DNA of 64,000 bases from Botryotinia globosa (taxonomy: Eukaryota; Ascomycota; Leotiomycetes; Helotiales; Sclerotiniaceae). A program made the translations under genes and the position numbers. Numbering within the stretch: the stretch's first letter is position 1; every line of letters starts with the position of its first letter. Positions 1 to 11,754 of the stretch are shown one piece after another. The stretch spans positions 806,001 through 870,000 of the forward strand of contig RCSZ01000001.1 of assembly GCA_014898425.1 (NCBI GenBank), given 5' to 3'. Under the pieces are notes generated by a model, which saw only the letters and a list, made by a program, of their open reading frames with translations, searched no databases and was not told the DNA's origin.

Positions 1-3000
1 CCTTTCCCGAGCGAAAGGTGGAGGCTACCTTGAGTTGACAAAATGGAAGATTAAGATAATTCGCAGATTTCAGTGCATCGCCCACTGAAATATTGGAAGC
101 CTCTATTTGATACGTAGGCACAAGAAGCTTGTTGATCGAGGCACCCAATAATTTTGAAGCTTCTTGGCTTGCAGTTCCTGACGACAAAGGGTGCACTATG
201 ATTTTGCCGATCATATCACCACCAACCAAGACTAGTGTCTGAAGTAAGTCATGCATGGCCGAGCTACCTAAGATATTCAAAGTATGAAATTGCATGTCGT
301 GGACAGCTGCTGAGCACGCCTCGATTGCTGATCGAATAACAGTTAATGTTAGTTCAGGGTTGTCAATTGGCATACGACTTTGCACAATCCGGAAGCGATA
401 TGCTTCGTCTGATGTCAAGATCTCCGGCAGGCCGAGTGGGGTCGCAATTAGAGCCAGTAGTTCCATAGATACTATCGTGCTCACATTCTGTGTTGAGTTG
501 AGATCGTCCTTTTCACACTTTAAGCTGGCATTAACCAGATCTTTCATAGAAAGGCAACCCAGTCCTACCATTGGGCCCCAAATTTTCACCATGCTGGGTC
601 GATGTTCCGACTTCTGAATATAGGACAGCCAGCTAGCCATCAATACATCAAATGACTGAGGATTGAAATCTCTCAAGGTTGTCAACAATGATACACACTT
701 TCGCTGCTGCTCTGGTGACTTATCCAATGAGATCGATAAATGGTGAGTTACACTTTGGAAAAGCCGGTCCATGGTTCCTCGATCGATGCTTGTACCATTA
801 GCAAGAAGCTTCTCGATTTCATCTACGAACTCGGCCTCGTTGTTTTGTGAACCACCTGCCATATGATCTGATACCGGTGAACAAGCGTCGGCGACACATT
901 TTCTGTCACTCAGAGCAAGTTGGCGAGCGAGTTGCGCGGTAAGCAGTTGGTGCTCGGGCATCCTGAATGAAAGGTCTAACAAGGACCTGAGAATGACTCG
1001 TGGCATAATGTTGTGATCATCTGCAAACGAGCGTGCACGGTTAATAAGGACATCAAACAGGTCCTTAATTGCCCCGGTCCCAGCAAATACTTCGGCGTGC
1101 ATGTTAAGTGTGTCGGCGCACGAAGAGATAGTTTGAGGATCAGCTGAGGCTGTGGCAATCTTTATCACTTCGGCGAGCATAGTGAAATCATCTACAAATT
1201 CCAGGAAGTCTCGCACCATGCCAAACGCAGCCGCCGTGAGTCCACAAGTATTATGAGCTGCGGATGATGGATTTCCCCATTGATGAAATGGTTCGCTTGA
1301 CGGTAGCATCTGTAGTTCAACTTCGCGAAGAAGCCAAGACCCAATGTGGGATTTGCTTGAGCGATTGAGCGATTGGATATTATCTAAGCCCTTAGATTCC
1401 TGGATTACTTGAGGAAATCGCCGTTCTGAAGCTATTGGCATCATTCGAAAGGCGTCGCTTATATTAGAAATGCTAGCCGCTACTTTGCGATCCTCTGTGT
1501 CTATTGGGTACTCGGCACGATAAAGTAAAGACCTGCGCAACCCAACCATTTCTTCGCTCAAGTTTTGGATTGGAAGTTCTGCAAGAAGCCTCGTTCCACA
1601 TGGACCGCCTGGTGCCAGGTCGGAATAATCGTGTACACCACCACGGCTGATCAGCCACTGAAGATATGTCGGGATACAAAAGTCGTTCGATCTTGCTAGC
1701 TCGGAAGCGAGGTGATAAAACGAAGCCTTATTACGCCCAATTTCGCAAGCACTTCCGTCAAGGAACGATAGTGTGGCCGCAGTGGTATCTGCGCCCAGTC
1801 TTCTCCAAGCTCGTAGAATACGGGCACCAATGAATACTTTCGCATGTCCAGGCCTATAACATGATGTCGACCAATCCAAAATTGCATGAACAAGAGCCGT
1901 CTTGTCATCATCAAGTTGCCAGCAGATATCTATGATCTCGGGTGTGAACAGAGTAAAAAGTGACTTGTCTAGTATATTGAAAAGGCGTTGTTGAGGAGGA
2001 TGCTGGGCTTCAGGAGCTAGAGTAGTGAGTCGCATATTGCGGTGATTAATCTCATTCCAAACAGACATAGGAAGTTCGTCTGAGTAGCTGAGGTAAGCCT
2101 GTAGGACTTCCCTATGCTTAGACCAAATTTCGGGAGAAACAAAGTTGTCCGGATTCGAAGTCATCAATTTAGTTAGAAGTATGCGCAAACGACCAATCAA
2201 GGGTCCCAGTATATCAGCATCTGGATGTTTGATTGTCTTGGGAGAAATACTGTTAGCTGTGTGAGGGGGGATTAATGATGATGCCATACCTCCGAAAACC
2301 GATTCAACAAAACAGTTGTGAATCGTCGCCCGAACCTCCGATACTTCAAAATATCTTCCCAATACATTTGGGCAATCAATAGCCACATTGGCAATTTTGC
2401 TTGAGAAGTCGTCTCTAGGGAAGACAATATCCAATCTATGTAATGCTCGCGATCCAGAAGGCATTCGGCATGAAAATGAGCTGCCAAACGAATCCTATCA
2501 TGCTTGTAAGTGAATGCGCAAGGACAGAAGAGAGCAATACTTACGCATAATAGATCTTGCGACGAAAGTCCTTTTCTCCGCACGACCCAATAATATTTTC
2601 CAACACTTGTTCAACAGAAACTGTGAAATCTCGCACCCATTTCGCTTCTCCTCCCATAGCGAAGGCACCACCTGCACCTTTTCTCTTGAATGACCGCAGT
2701 TCATTTGCACCAACACATTTGGCTAACCAGACAGCTCGCTCGATGGGAATGTTTTTATTGAGAGCGTGTTCCAAGAGCACTTTACCCCTAATTCCGTGAG
2801 GAATCGACCGACTAAGGCGACGGAGTGATATGGTCGGGTTAGCTAGATCTTTGAGCCATATCTCCCTCTTTGTATCTGTAACCGTTACACGTGGCGGAGG
2901 CTTGAAAGTTGAGTCGGCTGTGATATTTCCATGGGCTCTTCGCTGAGCTAGAACGCTTGTAAATAACGAGGATAACGTTTGCAGACCACTTTTGTGTTTT

Positions 3001-3767
3001 AAAGATGGGTATATGGAGGCCTTTGCGGAACCTGTCTCGTTCTGTGACATTTGCGACTTGTCGAAGAAGCCCTGACGGATGACCGGTTCGGAGAATTGAT
3101 CTTCTGCATGATTACCGTTCCACGGAAAGAAATCTGCATGGCCTAATGAGAGGTTAAAAGAGATATCATGGCATTGTGATATTGCCCAATCATGGCTGGA
3201 CTTACCATTCGGTGAATAAGAAGGCGCGGCTAAAGGAACCTCTAAAACAAAAGGCTTTGGGCGAGCATCTCTCTTTCCGGTAGGCCCAATCGACGGGCTC
3301 GGCCTGTCAAGAGAAGGGGGAGGATAGTTCCCGGGCCTAACAGGGAAAGCAAACGGTTTCGCAGGTGTCTGGCTGTGATTTTGATCGGATGGTAAGATGG
3401 ATTTTGAAGCTCTCATGTGAAGTACATCGGAATGAAGTTGCGGCCGACCGCGCGTCGGCAAAAACTGCCTATTTGATATTGAGTTTGAAGGAACCAAGCT
3501 TGATGCATCCGCCTGAACAGAACTCCTCGATTCATTTGAGATTTCCTGCTTCAAGCGCGACCCTCCTGCTCTCGAGGTTTGCCCATAACGGGCCGATGTA
3601 GAATCTGGCACATCAAGCGTCAAGTCTATGAGCGCTTCATTGTGTCTTCGAGTTGGGGAAGTAGATGATAAGCTCCTCTGAGGAGAGGGCCGCGAGGTAA
3701 TATTTTGATTCAATGACCTTTGCGACTGTCGTTGGGCTTGTGACCCAACGAGGGGTTTTGTGGTCAT
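1..3767 (-). CDS. MED12: Mediator subunit 12 (Srb8), 3' end beyond window
   Basis: Subunit of the Mediator CDK8 kinase module, which represses or tunes RNA polymerase II transcription in the nucleus. Exons read 3767-2545, 2494-2290 and 2236 to beyond base 1. The introns (50 and 53 nt) have donors GTAAGT and GTATGG. Roughly 1,220 residues are visible. The first ~320 are Ser/Pro-rich and poorly conserved. The conserved Med12 block follows at about 324-480, with HGIRGKVLLEHALNK, RAVWLAKCVGANELRSFKRK and, across intron 1, AECLLDREHYIDW and LPMWLLIAQMYWEDILKYR. Exon 3 stays open to the window edge and contains the Srb8-type PTYLQWLISRGGV. The chosen ATG gives MTTKPLVG, a typical fungal Srb8 start. 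The gene diverges from the Asterix gene at 4541. The family call is from recalled sequence resemblance; the visible part looks intact. Confidence 0.92.
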
Positions 3768-4540
3768 GATTGCGCCATTCCGTGGCCGACGACTGCGACT
3801 TTAATGTAATCAGAATCCAATGATGAACAGACTGCGCAAGTGATATGAGATATGTAAAATGTATAGAGAGGTTGTACAGCTATGTTTGAGTTATCAGGAC
3901 CCAAAAGTGATTGAATTGGGTTGAAATCGCCGCAGGAGATTGAATGATTAGATGATGTGATAGGGTATTGGTACGTCGCACAGGCGCAGTTTCTCTCTTG
4001 GTAGAAGCTAATTAGTAAGGCGATTACCGTGTCAAAGCAACGATGGGTGTAAAAGTATCTTGTCGTGTTATATTGTATTATGTTTAATTATATCGTACAC
4101 TTGAGGATGGCATATGTATTGTATGAATGAAGATATACAGTTGAGAAGGATGGTCGGAAATAATGTGTTTGGATGAGGCGAGGCGGGTGTGAGCGGAACT
4201 TAGAGAGAGGCAGACAGATATTGCAGATAGGAGGGTAGGTACAGAGACCCAAAAAGTCAAAAAGTGATCGTGTACGGCCCGTGTTCGTAGTTCGTAGTTC
4301 GGTACCACCATACCCCAGGTTGGTCGAGCCAATTCCACCTAGGACAGGTAAGATCTTACCCATGTGCATCCCTAGCTTCTAGCTTCACATGAAATGACAA
4401 ACTTGGAGCACAGTCTCTCATACCATCTCGAACTCAAAATCTGTTGGACTTCATCAATTACATTGGGCAAATAGGAATTCAGATATATTACACATTGTTC
4501 ATCATATCAACCATACATACGATCATCCCGTTTAACAAAC
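3768..4540. other. Intergenic region between divergent MED12 and Asterix genes
   Basis: About 770 bp of presumed shared promoter DNA. Short overlapping open frames on the minus strand (4084-4369) have no recognisable protein features, so I do not call a gene. Confidence 0.5.
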
Positions 4541-5150
4541 ATGGCGGCCAGAAAGGACATGCGAAGAGGTGATCTCAGTATGTATTTATTTATTTATTGC
4601 CAATTCCTGCGACATATGTAGGTTATCTTGTATTAAAGTACTGACAGTCTATCACCTCAAGTCATTCCCTATCAAGTTCCAGCTGCAAAGGAGTCTCCCA
4701 GCGATTTCGGTGGCACGTTAGGTAGCACTCTGCCAATGGCAGCAATGTTCACTCGCAACAAGCTCATCGGATGGTACGTCAATACAATGGATGGGATTTA
4801 TATCCATCTCTATGTCGAAGATGATGCAGGAGGATATATGCTGATTTATAAAAGGGCTTCGGTTCTTTTCGCTATTCAAAATTGGTTAGGCGAATCTCCA
4901 GAGACGAGAAAGACCTCCTCCCAACCGGCATACTTCTCAGTGGGAATGTCACGTAAGATATATTTGCTCTCTCACTTTCACATAAGCAACTCATGCTAAT
5001 CTACTTGTGCTGCAGTGATGGCCCTCGTTATTGTAAGTTCATTCACAAATTCATCATGGAGGTGACACTTGGCTAATTTACGCTCCCCAGACTTATCTTC
5101 CAATGTTTCTCCCTCCACCTCCTACTGCACCAGTAGCCCAATCGGCATAA
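4541..5150 (+). CDS. PAT complex subunit Asterix (UPF0139/WDR83OS family)
   Basis: Small ER membrane protein. The family member Asterix acts in the PAT complex that chaperones polytopic membrane proteins during insertion. Five exons: 4541-4577, 4662-4773, 4855-4952, 5016-5032 and 5091-5150. They give a 107-residue protein, the usual family length. The N-terminus is basic (MAARKDMRRGDL) and is followed by the PYQVPAAKESPSDFGGTLG linker. Two hydrophobic segments follow, around KLIGWASVLFAIQNWLG and FSVGMSLMALVITYLPMFL, then a Pro-rich tail. Exon 4 is only 17 nt. All phases agree (1, 2, 1, 0). The gene diverges from MED12. The family call rests on the Asterix-like order of linker, two membrane segments and Pro-rich tail. 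Confidence 0.85.
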
Positions 5151-6358
5151 TGGTCGCAGATTACGAATAAATCACAGAAGCACCTTATGTATGGACGATA
5201 ATTGGTTACATGGATAGAGGCGCTCATGGGGTAGAGCTCCCTTCGAGAATTTATCACATACAGTGCGCATTCGCAGAACGGAGACAAGATTGGGAACGGT
5301 GATGTTTATAATGAATGGGGATAGACGAGGATAAATTTGCATGAATGGGGGCTTGAGAGGAAGCCTGGCATTGTAGTCAATGGTGACTTCTTCAAGTAGT
5401 AATCAACACATTGGTATTCGAGCAAAAGTTGAAGCATTGGTAGGTGGTAAAGAAGCAAAGTATACTATTTGCTTGTACATATAATCGACATCGACTAATG
5501 CCAATCTATTTTCTTTTCGCAGGTGTAGGAGTGTTTGTGGGAGACCGATTGCATGAAGCTGCTGTGAAGTTGAATCGTTGTATATTTTGTGTGTTGTATA
5601 GGAAGGAGTAAAGGAAAGTGCAAGATCTTACAATGTTCAACGGATACGCAGGTAGGTGGTAGTACAATAGAGACAATACAGAGTCAAATTCTGGAATTCG
5701 ATGATACTTATCTGATGGGGAAATATCTAGATGCATACCTCGATACTCAGTACTATAAAGCTGACATGGTGATACGGTATCAACTATTCACCAGATAACA
5801 TTTGGTTCTTCGTAGCTTCACAACTGCGGCTGCTTATCTCTCTCTATCTACCTAGTACTGTCTTTACGGTAGCTTGAGGATGTACTTGGTACTTCATCCA
5901 CTTGAGAAGACAATACCGAGTACGGCGATGCTGACTAATTACAGGACCCCTGATGAATGTCAAAAGCGGCAGTGATCACTTACCAATTATTTATCATTTT
6001 GGAAAGAGTCATTGGGGAAAAAGAGTCATTTGGATGACTCTTTTTCACACTCTACTTGCCACTTTAACTGTACCTGTACAACACTTACCCAATTTAATCA
6101 TTGAGCTCCGCCCCGCCTCTCTTGCCACAAATAACACAACACCCCCCGTTTAATTTAAACAACAAAACCGACCGCCTTTCCTACATTACAACACTACATA
6201 ACCCTTCCAAAACTACCAATATCTAAACCACCCCACCTCGAACTCGAACTCGAAATCGAAATCAAATCCATTTACATCCCTTCACAAACCCTATATCCTT
6301 TCCATCAACTTTATCAAATAGTATCTCAGTCCCACAGATACCAGGCACACTCGAGTTT
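5151..6358. other. Intergenic region upstream of eIF1
   Basis: About 1.2 kb with no supportable gene. It holds the perfect inverted repeat at 6017-6046, listed separately, and a C/A-rich leader from about 6120 to the eIF1 start. Confidence 0.5.
6017..6046. promoter_or_regulatory. Perfect 13-bp inverted repeat with Gcn4/CPC1-like half sites
   Basis: Arms 6017-6029 (GAAAAAGAGTCAT) and 6034-6046 (ATGACTCTTTTTC) are exact complements around a TTGG spacer. Each arm holds ATGACTC, seven bases of the Gcn4/CPC1 consensus ATGACTCAT. A third GAGTCAT lies at 6006-6012. The element is about 310-350 bp upstream of the eIF1 start codon. A regulatory role is inference; the palindrome itself is plain in the sequence. 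Confidence 0.45.
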
Positions 6359-7374
6359 ATGTCCATCGAAAATCTCAAGACGATCGGTATGCGCCCTTCC
6401 TCCCCCCCTTTTACTCTCAGCTTTGGGGAAGTAGACATCACGAGAAGAATCCCGCGCATTTATCTTCATGCACATACCTACGACTGATGATTTCCAAAAC
6501 CATCTTTCATCGCCCTTGGTGCTTTGACTAACCATTTCTTATAGACTCCTTCGCTGAAGCCGATGCCGCCGGAGATCCAGGACCAGACCAAGGCTCAGGG
6601 GAGACAAAGTCGTCGTTGAACGCGAACGGTTCCTCCCCTATCGCAACATCCAAGCCAGCAAAGTCCGCAAAGGCTGCTCCTGGTGGAACTCAAATCGAGA
6701 ACTTGAAAGTCTTTGGTGAGGAAATGAATCTATATTATCGTGGCACATTATTACTGTCGATTGTCGATTGTCGATGGAATCAATCACATCTCAGCTTGGC
6801 TTGTTTGCTCGTTACATGACTTCTTTTGGTATAAGTTCTAACAATGGCGCGAATCTAGATCCTTTCGCCGAAGCCGACGAAGAACCTGGAGATCAAAAGG
6901 CCGCAGAATATATCCATATTCGTATCCAACGTATGTCAAGCTCATTTCACACCCCTTGAAACCAGGTCAAAAGGATCAAGGGAAGCTTGCATATTGATCA
7001 CTGATAACAATAATTACAGAGCGTAATGGACGTAAGACTTTGACCACCGTTCAAGGACTTCCAAAGAAATTTGACCAGAAGAAGATTCTTAAGGTTATCA
7101 AGAAGAAGTTCGGTAAGTCTCATCATACAAGAGAAAAGGCGAGATATCAGGTGCTAATGTCGCATTTAACAGCTTGCAATGGCACCATTGTCAACGATGT
7201 TATCATGGGTGACGTGATCCAGCTTCAAGGAGACCAGCGCAAAGATGTGCAAGATTTCCTCACTGGTAAAGATGGCTTAGAGCTTGATGCCAAGACCATC
7301 AAGGTAAGATAGCAACGCACACGACTTGTCATAACTCTTCTAATCAAATTCTACTCTAGGTCCACGGTTTCTAA
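6359..7374 (+). CDS. SUI1: Translation initiation factor eIF1 with an extra in-frame exon
   Basis: eIF1 binds the 40S subunit and enforces start-codon selection. Exons: 6359-6386, 6545-6715, 6859-6930, 7020-7112, 7173-7303 and 7360-7374. The SUI1 core is clear: EYIHIRIQQRNGRKTLTTVQ, FDQKKILKVIKKKFACNG and DVIQLQGDQRKDVQDFL, ending KTIKVHGF. Exon 2 (171 nt, 57 codons) is flanked by two phase-1 introns. Without it the protein is 112 aa, the normal family length; with it, 169 aa. Exon 2 opens with DSFAEAD and closes with IENLKVF. These copy DPFAEAD (start of exon 3) and IENLKTI (exon 1), so it looks like a duplicated exon boundary with a Ser/Ala/Lys-rich filler. I infer a cassette exon; which form dominates cannot be told from DNA. 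Confidence 0.92.
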
Positions 7375-7790
7375 AATCGCCAGTCACACGTTGCGAGCCA
7401 TGGCAGCTTTGTAAGCTCCCATCACCACAGGTGGTTGCCTGCATGCTCAATACATATTGTTGCTGCGAAAGACTCTATAAACATGGCGAAATATTCCCAA
7501 TCATCCCCCGCATTCAACACAGGAATCGCTGGGCGGTAATAAGGGAGGGCTTTGCACATGAATGTTCCAACTTTGCTGTTTTTTTATAGCGGGGTCTTCA
7601 TTCTCTTTCTTTTCACGCTATTCAGATCAGAATGCTCAGCGCACCTGACTGTCAATTCTATCCGATATGCCTAATAGGCATGGAAAAGATATCAATTCAT
7701 AAAGGCATATGGGCCCATTACAGTCTCCATTCTTCATTTGAGTTGTTTGCCTGTGAACAGTGACTATCATATCTATTTGAATGTCTTATA
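7375..7790. other. Intergenic region between convergent genes
   Basis: About 415 bp, probably 3' untranslated sequence of eIF1 and of the membrane-protein gene on the other strand. I see nothing else in it. Confidence 0.4.
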
Positions 7791-9216
7791 CTATACTATC
7801 AAGTTCAACCCTATCTTTACATACCCCCAGATCTCTTCCATGTGCAGAATCAAGGGTAGCGGCGGAAGGTCCGTCCTCGAAAGGTACAACTGAGACAACA
7901 AACTAACCATGCTAATGAAACTTGCAATTGAAAAGACGGAAATTGATAAGGACGTCTCCTTCCGTATCGCAAGTCGTGGATGAGTCAAGTGGTAGAGAAA
8001 TGTTAATGTCTGTATTATGGTCAGAAAACGCGGAAGAGTATCAAGTGACGGCACGTACACTAGCTATACAGATCCAAGCAGGAAGAAGTAAGCGTGGATC
8101 CCCTGAGCCCCCTGATAGATATAGGATCCACGATGTGGTGTATGCATTTATCAAGTTGATGGTGAGCAGACGGACAATCGTTGCTGGGTGATAGTCAGTC
8201 GAGGCTTGCCATTCATTGTGTTAATGAAAGTACCCATACCTTGAGGAGTGTAGTTGAGTAACCTGATATGTTACGTATTTAGTTATTTAATATGTTCTAG
8301 CTTCGGGTCGTGCCTTTACAGAATGAGCGGTGTTGGAAGATTTTACGTACCATCTAGACATTAAGCAGTCCGTAAAGAAGAAGGCAAGATAAGCGGATGA
8401 GAAACACTTTCGAGCGAGTTAGCATTTGTTTTACTTCGGCATACAATATCTTCTGTCAGAGGTTGGGAGGTTTTCGAGTTGTCTTGAGAAAGTTGTTCAT
8501 ACCCACTGATATCAAAAGTTAGTACTGAAACGACAACGGCACCGTATCTTTCTTTCCGCAAGATAGAAGATTTGCTCACCAGAACAGCCAAAAAGACTTC
8601 AATGACCCTAAATCTCTTTTCGATAGTCCACTTTGCTTCTCCAACATTCATTTCATCCCACAGCAACTCTCTCATAAAAGTCAACGCACATCGTAACCCC
8701 CACCAGATCGCCGGAGCGATACTAAGCAATCGACAAAAGAGGAGCGGAAAATGCCAAACTCTGGCTACGCCAAGAAGTACTGCGACGCGAGGATGTAGGA
8801 CGGAAGTTTTGCGTTCTGGGTCGGCGGGGTGCAGGTTCGGTTTGTAGGGAGGAGTAGATATGGTGATAGTTGGGTTTTCAGAGGGGGACGCAGGAAAAGG
8901 GGCTTGGTGCGAACGACGCCGAGTGGAAGCCAGAAGGAGGGGTGTTTACGGCATATGCTGCCGCTTTGCAATAGCTGGGAATGCAAGATGTACTTGGGTG
9001 AGGGGTTTCCTACTGGAATATTATGTCAGTGGATGAGACGAGTTGTACGCAGCTAGTTTGGGCAAAACAAATCAAAATTTCGTACTCCAAAGACGATTGG
9101 GACAAATAGTAGCAATAAGCAGAATAGCCTAAATTTGTTTCAAAATCAATGGTAGTTGGAAGGATAGGTACCCAAGTAGATTCTTCCAAGAAAATATTAC
9201 GAGCAAGCAAGGCCAT
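7791..9216 (-). CDS. Unidentified polytopic membrane protein, 5' end unresolved
   Basis: I do not recognise the family. Five 3' exons join in frame: about 8945-8445, 8406-8351, 8262-8240 (23 nt), 8204-8059 and 8009-7791, with standard donors and acceptors. They encode several hydrophobic stretches, including VAVLLGVARVW, IAPAIWWGLRCALTF, AYLAFFFTDCLM, LLTINLINAYTTSWILYL, SVFSIASFISMVSLLSQLYL, and a final WGYVKIGLNLIV. The 5' exon is uncertain. The frame is blocked by a TAA at 8946-8948, and the nearest plausible start, MALLARNIF at 9216, needs at least one intron that I cannot place confidently. A GTGAGC...TACTAAC...CAG string at 8506-8579 imitates an intron, but only its retention keeps the frame open. 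The gene is convergent with eIF1 and divergent from mL45. Confidence 0.45.
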
Positions 9217-9421
9217 CCAATTTCATATCTTGTTCAGCCTTGTCTATCTGTCTTCCCAAAATGCACAGCCACATTCAGCCACCAAGGCTATCGGAATATT
9301 CTAAAGTTGTTATCAAAAAAGTTACAGTGTTTTGACGGAATGAGGGGTGCAATCTTTACGAGAAACCTCCCACGCATCTTTCTGCATTTTGTCTCTCCCC
9401 CTTCGAATTGATACGGCTTCG

Positions 9422-10296
9422 ATGGCTCAAGTTCTCCGCAGACATGTCTTCCCTACCCCTCGGAGTCCTTTCTCCCTCTCCAACCCTCGATATTTCTCCA
9501 TCATAACCCCCCGACAAGCATCTCCCGCCAATCCTGCACGGCACCCCGATCGTAGAATGCGCATGCAAGCTATGGGGGGGACGCGAATGGCAACCGACCT
9601 TGGCCTCCTACCTAGTACGTCCGTCTCAATTGACTCCTGTATCTCCTGAACGCCCGAGCTAATGAAATCACAGATACTTTTATAGCAGCTAGCAGCCCTT
9701 CTCTGTTCAAACACCCCAAAGGACTTTTGAAATTCCAGTGGAAGAGATTCAAGACCCGGTTCTGGGATACCGTCGCCACCGTTGCATTTAAATGGATGTC
9801 TCCCAAAATGGGGCGTGTAAGAAGAAAGGTCCAACTGAAGCGCGGTTCGATAGTCCCCGCAGCCGAAGCTCTGTACAGGGAAATGTACCAAAATTTCGCT
9901 GCTGGAGACATTGGGCGCCTACGCAGAATGTGCGCCGACGGACTTTTCGAGAGTTTTGCCCAGCGCATAGCTTCGAGGCCTCGGGGACAAAAGGTTACAT
10001 GGAACCTTGTGAAGATGAATCGAAGACCTAAGATAATGTCGACCAAGGCCGTCATGATACCCGGAGGCGATGGCAATGTGATACGACAAGCAGTGGTTAG
10101 GGTTTCAAGTAGACAAAAGATGACATTGAAGGATAATAGAGGAAAAGAACTGCCGGGAAGCAATGAGAAGGATATCGTAGAGTATGTGGTTGTGCAGAAG
10201 ATTTATAGAAACTGGCAAGATCAAGAATGGCAGGTCTGGGGTACAACGAGGGGGACTACGTTGAAGGATCTAGATGAGTGGGAGAAGATGGCCTAG
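9422..10296 (+). CDS. Mitochondrial large-subunit ribosomal protein mL45 / Mba1-like (Tim44-like domain)
   Basis: Mitoribosomal protein related to Mba1 and mL45, which help dock the mitochondrial ribosome at the inner membrane. Exons 9422-9614 and 9674-10296 (phase 1) give 271 aa. The N-terminus, MAQVLRRHVFPTPR onward, is basic, Ser-rich and free of acidic residues, as in a mitochondrial presequence. Then comes RMATDLGLLPNTFIAA and the Tim44-like fold region with AEALYREMYQNFAAGDI, LRRMCADGLFESFAQRI and VVQKIYRNWQDQEWQVWG. The ATG is the first in frame after the upstream intergenic region. The gene is divergent from the membrane-protein gene, with about 205 bp between the presumed starts. The family is recognised by motif; the exact orthologue name is less sure. 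Confidence 0.8.
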
Positions 10297-11754
10297 AAGT
10301 GATGGATGGCGATTTGGAGCTGTACAATATGCATCTGTCTCAGTGTAAAATATTGGTGGGGGTTAGCTACTTGTATTGTACATAAATCCCCCCTTTTAGA
10401 GTTCTCACAAGCGACTGGAACACTTGAAATCTCACTCAGGGTGAGCGAGTATGACATATCATGGCTCGCCACCGAGGTCTGTTAGAGGGACATGAACGCG
10501 CTACTTGGAGCTAAGCGTATCGCTCTTATAAAAGAAGCTGTCAAGAGGAACTCGAGTACAATCAAGACAGCAGTTCTCTATGAAAATAAGGCGCAGAAAG
10601 CCGTGAACCAGGGACGGATGCGAAATTACTCTAGTAGCAGCAGAGATCGATCCAGTGGTTGCTATCTCCCAAAATAAACGCTTCATAATTTTCTCCGCTT
10701 CTCTCCCCGATGCGCACCCGTCATTCGTCCTCTGACAGCATCCACACATCCTCCTTCTCAACACCTACCCACCGGTTCTCCATTCTCTCGGTCTGAAATC
10801 ATTGTTTACCGCCAAAAACTCCCAATGCCTTTCTGTAGCCTTTCACCCATTTACCCCCCAGGTATCACGCCCTCTCCGCTAGTGACATGATTATTTTCTA
10901 TTCCGCAGCCCAGATTGTCGCATCTTTAGTCTAATACTACAACATGCTGTAAGCGACTGTTCTGTTCAGCACTTGGATTTGCTGATGGATTGTGAAACGC
11001 TTATGGCCTCGGGGAATCAATAGCTTTCTGTGTGATCCTGCCTACATTTACCCTAATTATCTTTCAATACGGGGCACAGGTGAGGAGTACATAGTGTAGT
11101 CGTCTGTCCAGAGACCGACCAACTTGCGTAGACTGTGCTAGAAGTCACACAACAGTAAGCCGTAATTGTATTGCCTTCATCTGTATGCAAACTCAAGGCA
11201 TTGTAATGAACATTAACTTACATTCTGTGGCATCGCTTGTCTAAATTTGCATCATCATGTATTTATCACTGATCACTGTTGCATGCACATCATCACTACA
11301 ATTTCGAGCTACGTTCACAATGGTAATACTTTTATTTCACTCTACCTAAGCTAAGATGTAGCTGATTGATGGTACATGGTTTGTTCAAATCGAAAAGACT
11401 CTATCCTATGTCTATCTTGTCCAAAGGAGCAAGAGAATCAATAGGGAGATGGTCACCATATAAATGGCGGACCAGGAGCCACAATGCTCTTTCATGATTG
11501 ACTAGTAGACGAGAACCCTGCACAACAGTAGATGAAGCCAAATCCCTGCAAAGATGAAGAAATACCGTAAAACTCCGTGAAATAGTAGTCGTAAACATCA
11601 AGACACAACCAGGTTGCAACCGGAGGTTATGCCATAAAACCGAGAAAATAAGAAAAAACATGCTGCCCAAATATCATGAAGATGAATGAGTACCACCGTG
11701 GCAGTAACTGCGAATGCTAATTCTGATAGAGGGATTTTGTTAATAGTGGGTAGA
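10297..11754. other. Intergenic region between convergent genes
   Basis: About 1.46 kb of 3' flanks of mL45 (+) and the RRM gene (-). Only short open frames without protein-like composition are present. No RNA gene was recognised. Confidence 0.5.

Noticed and set aside
8506..8579. Apparent intron GTGAGC...TACTAAC...CAG in the membrane-protein gene
   Set aside because: Removing it gives an immediate stop, while retaining it keeps a long frame that joins the later exons in phase. Left as an open question in the findings.
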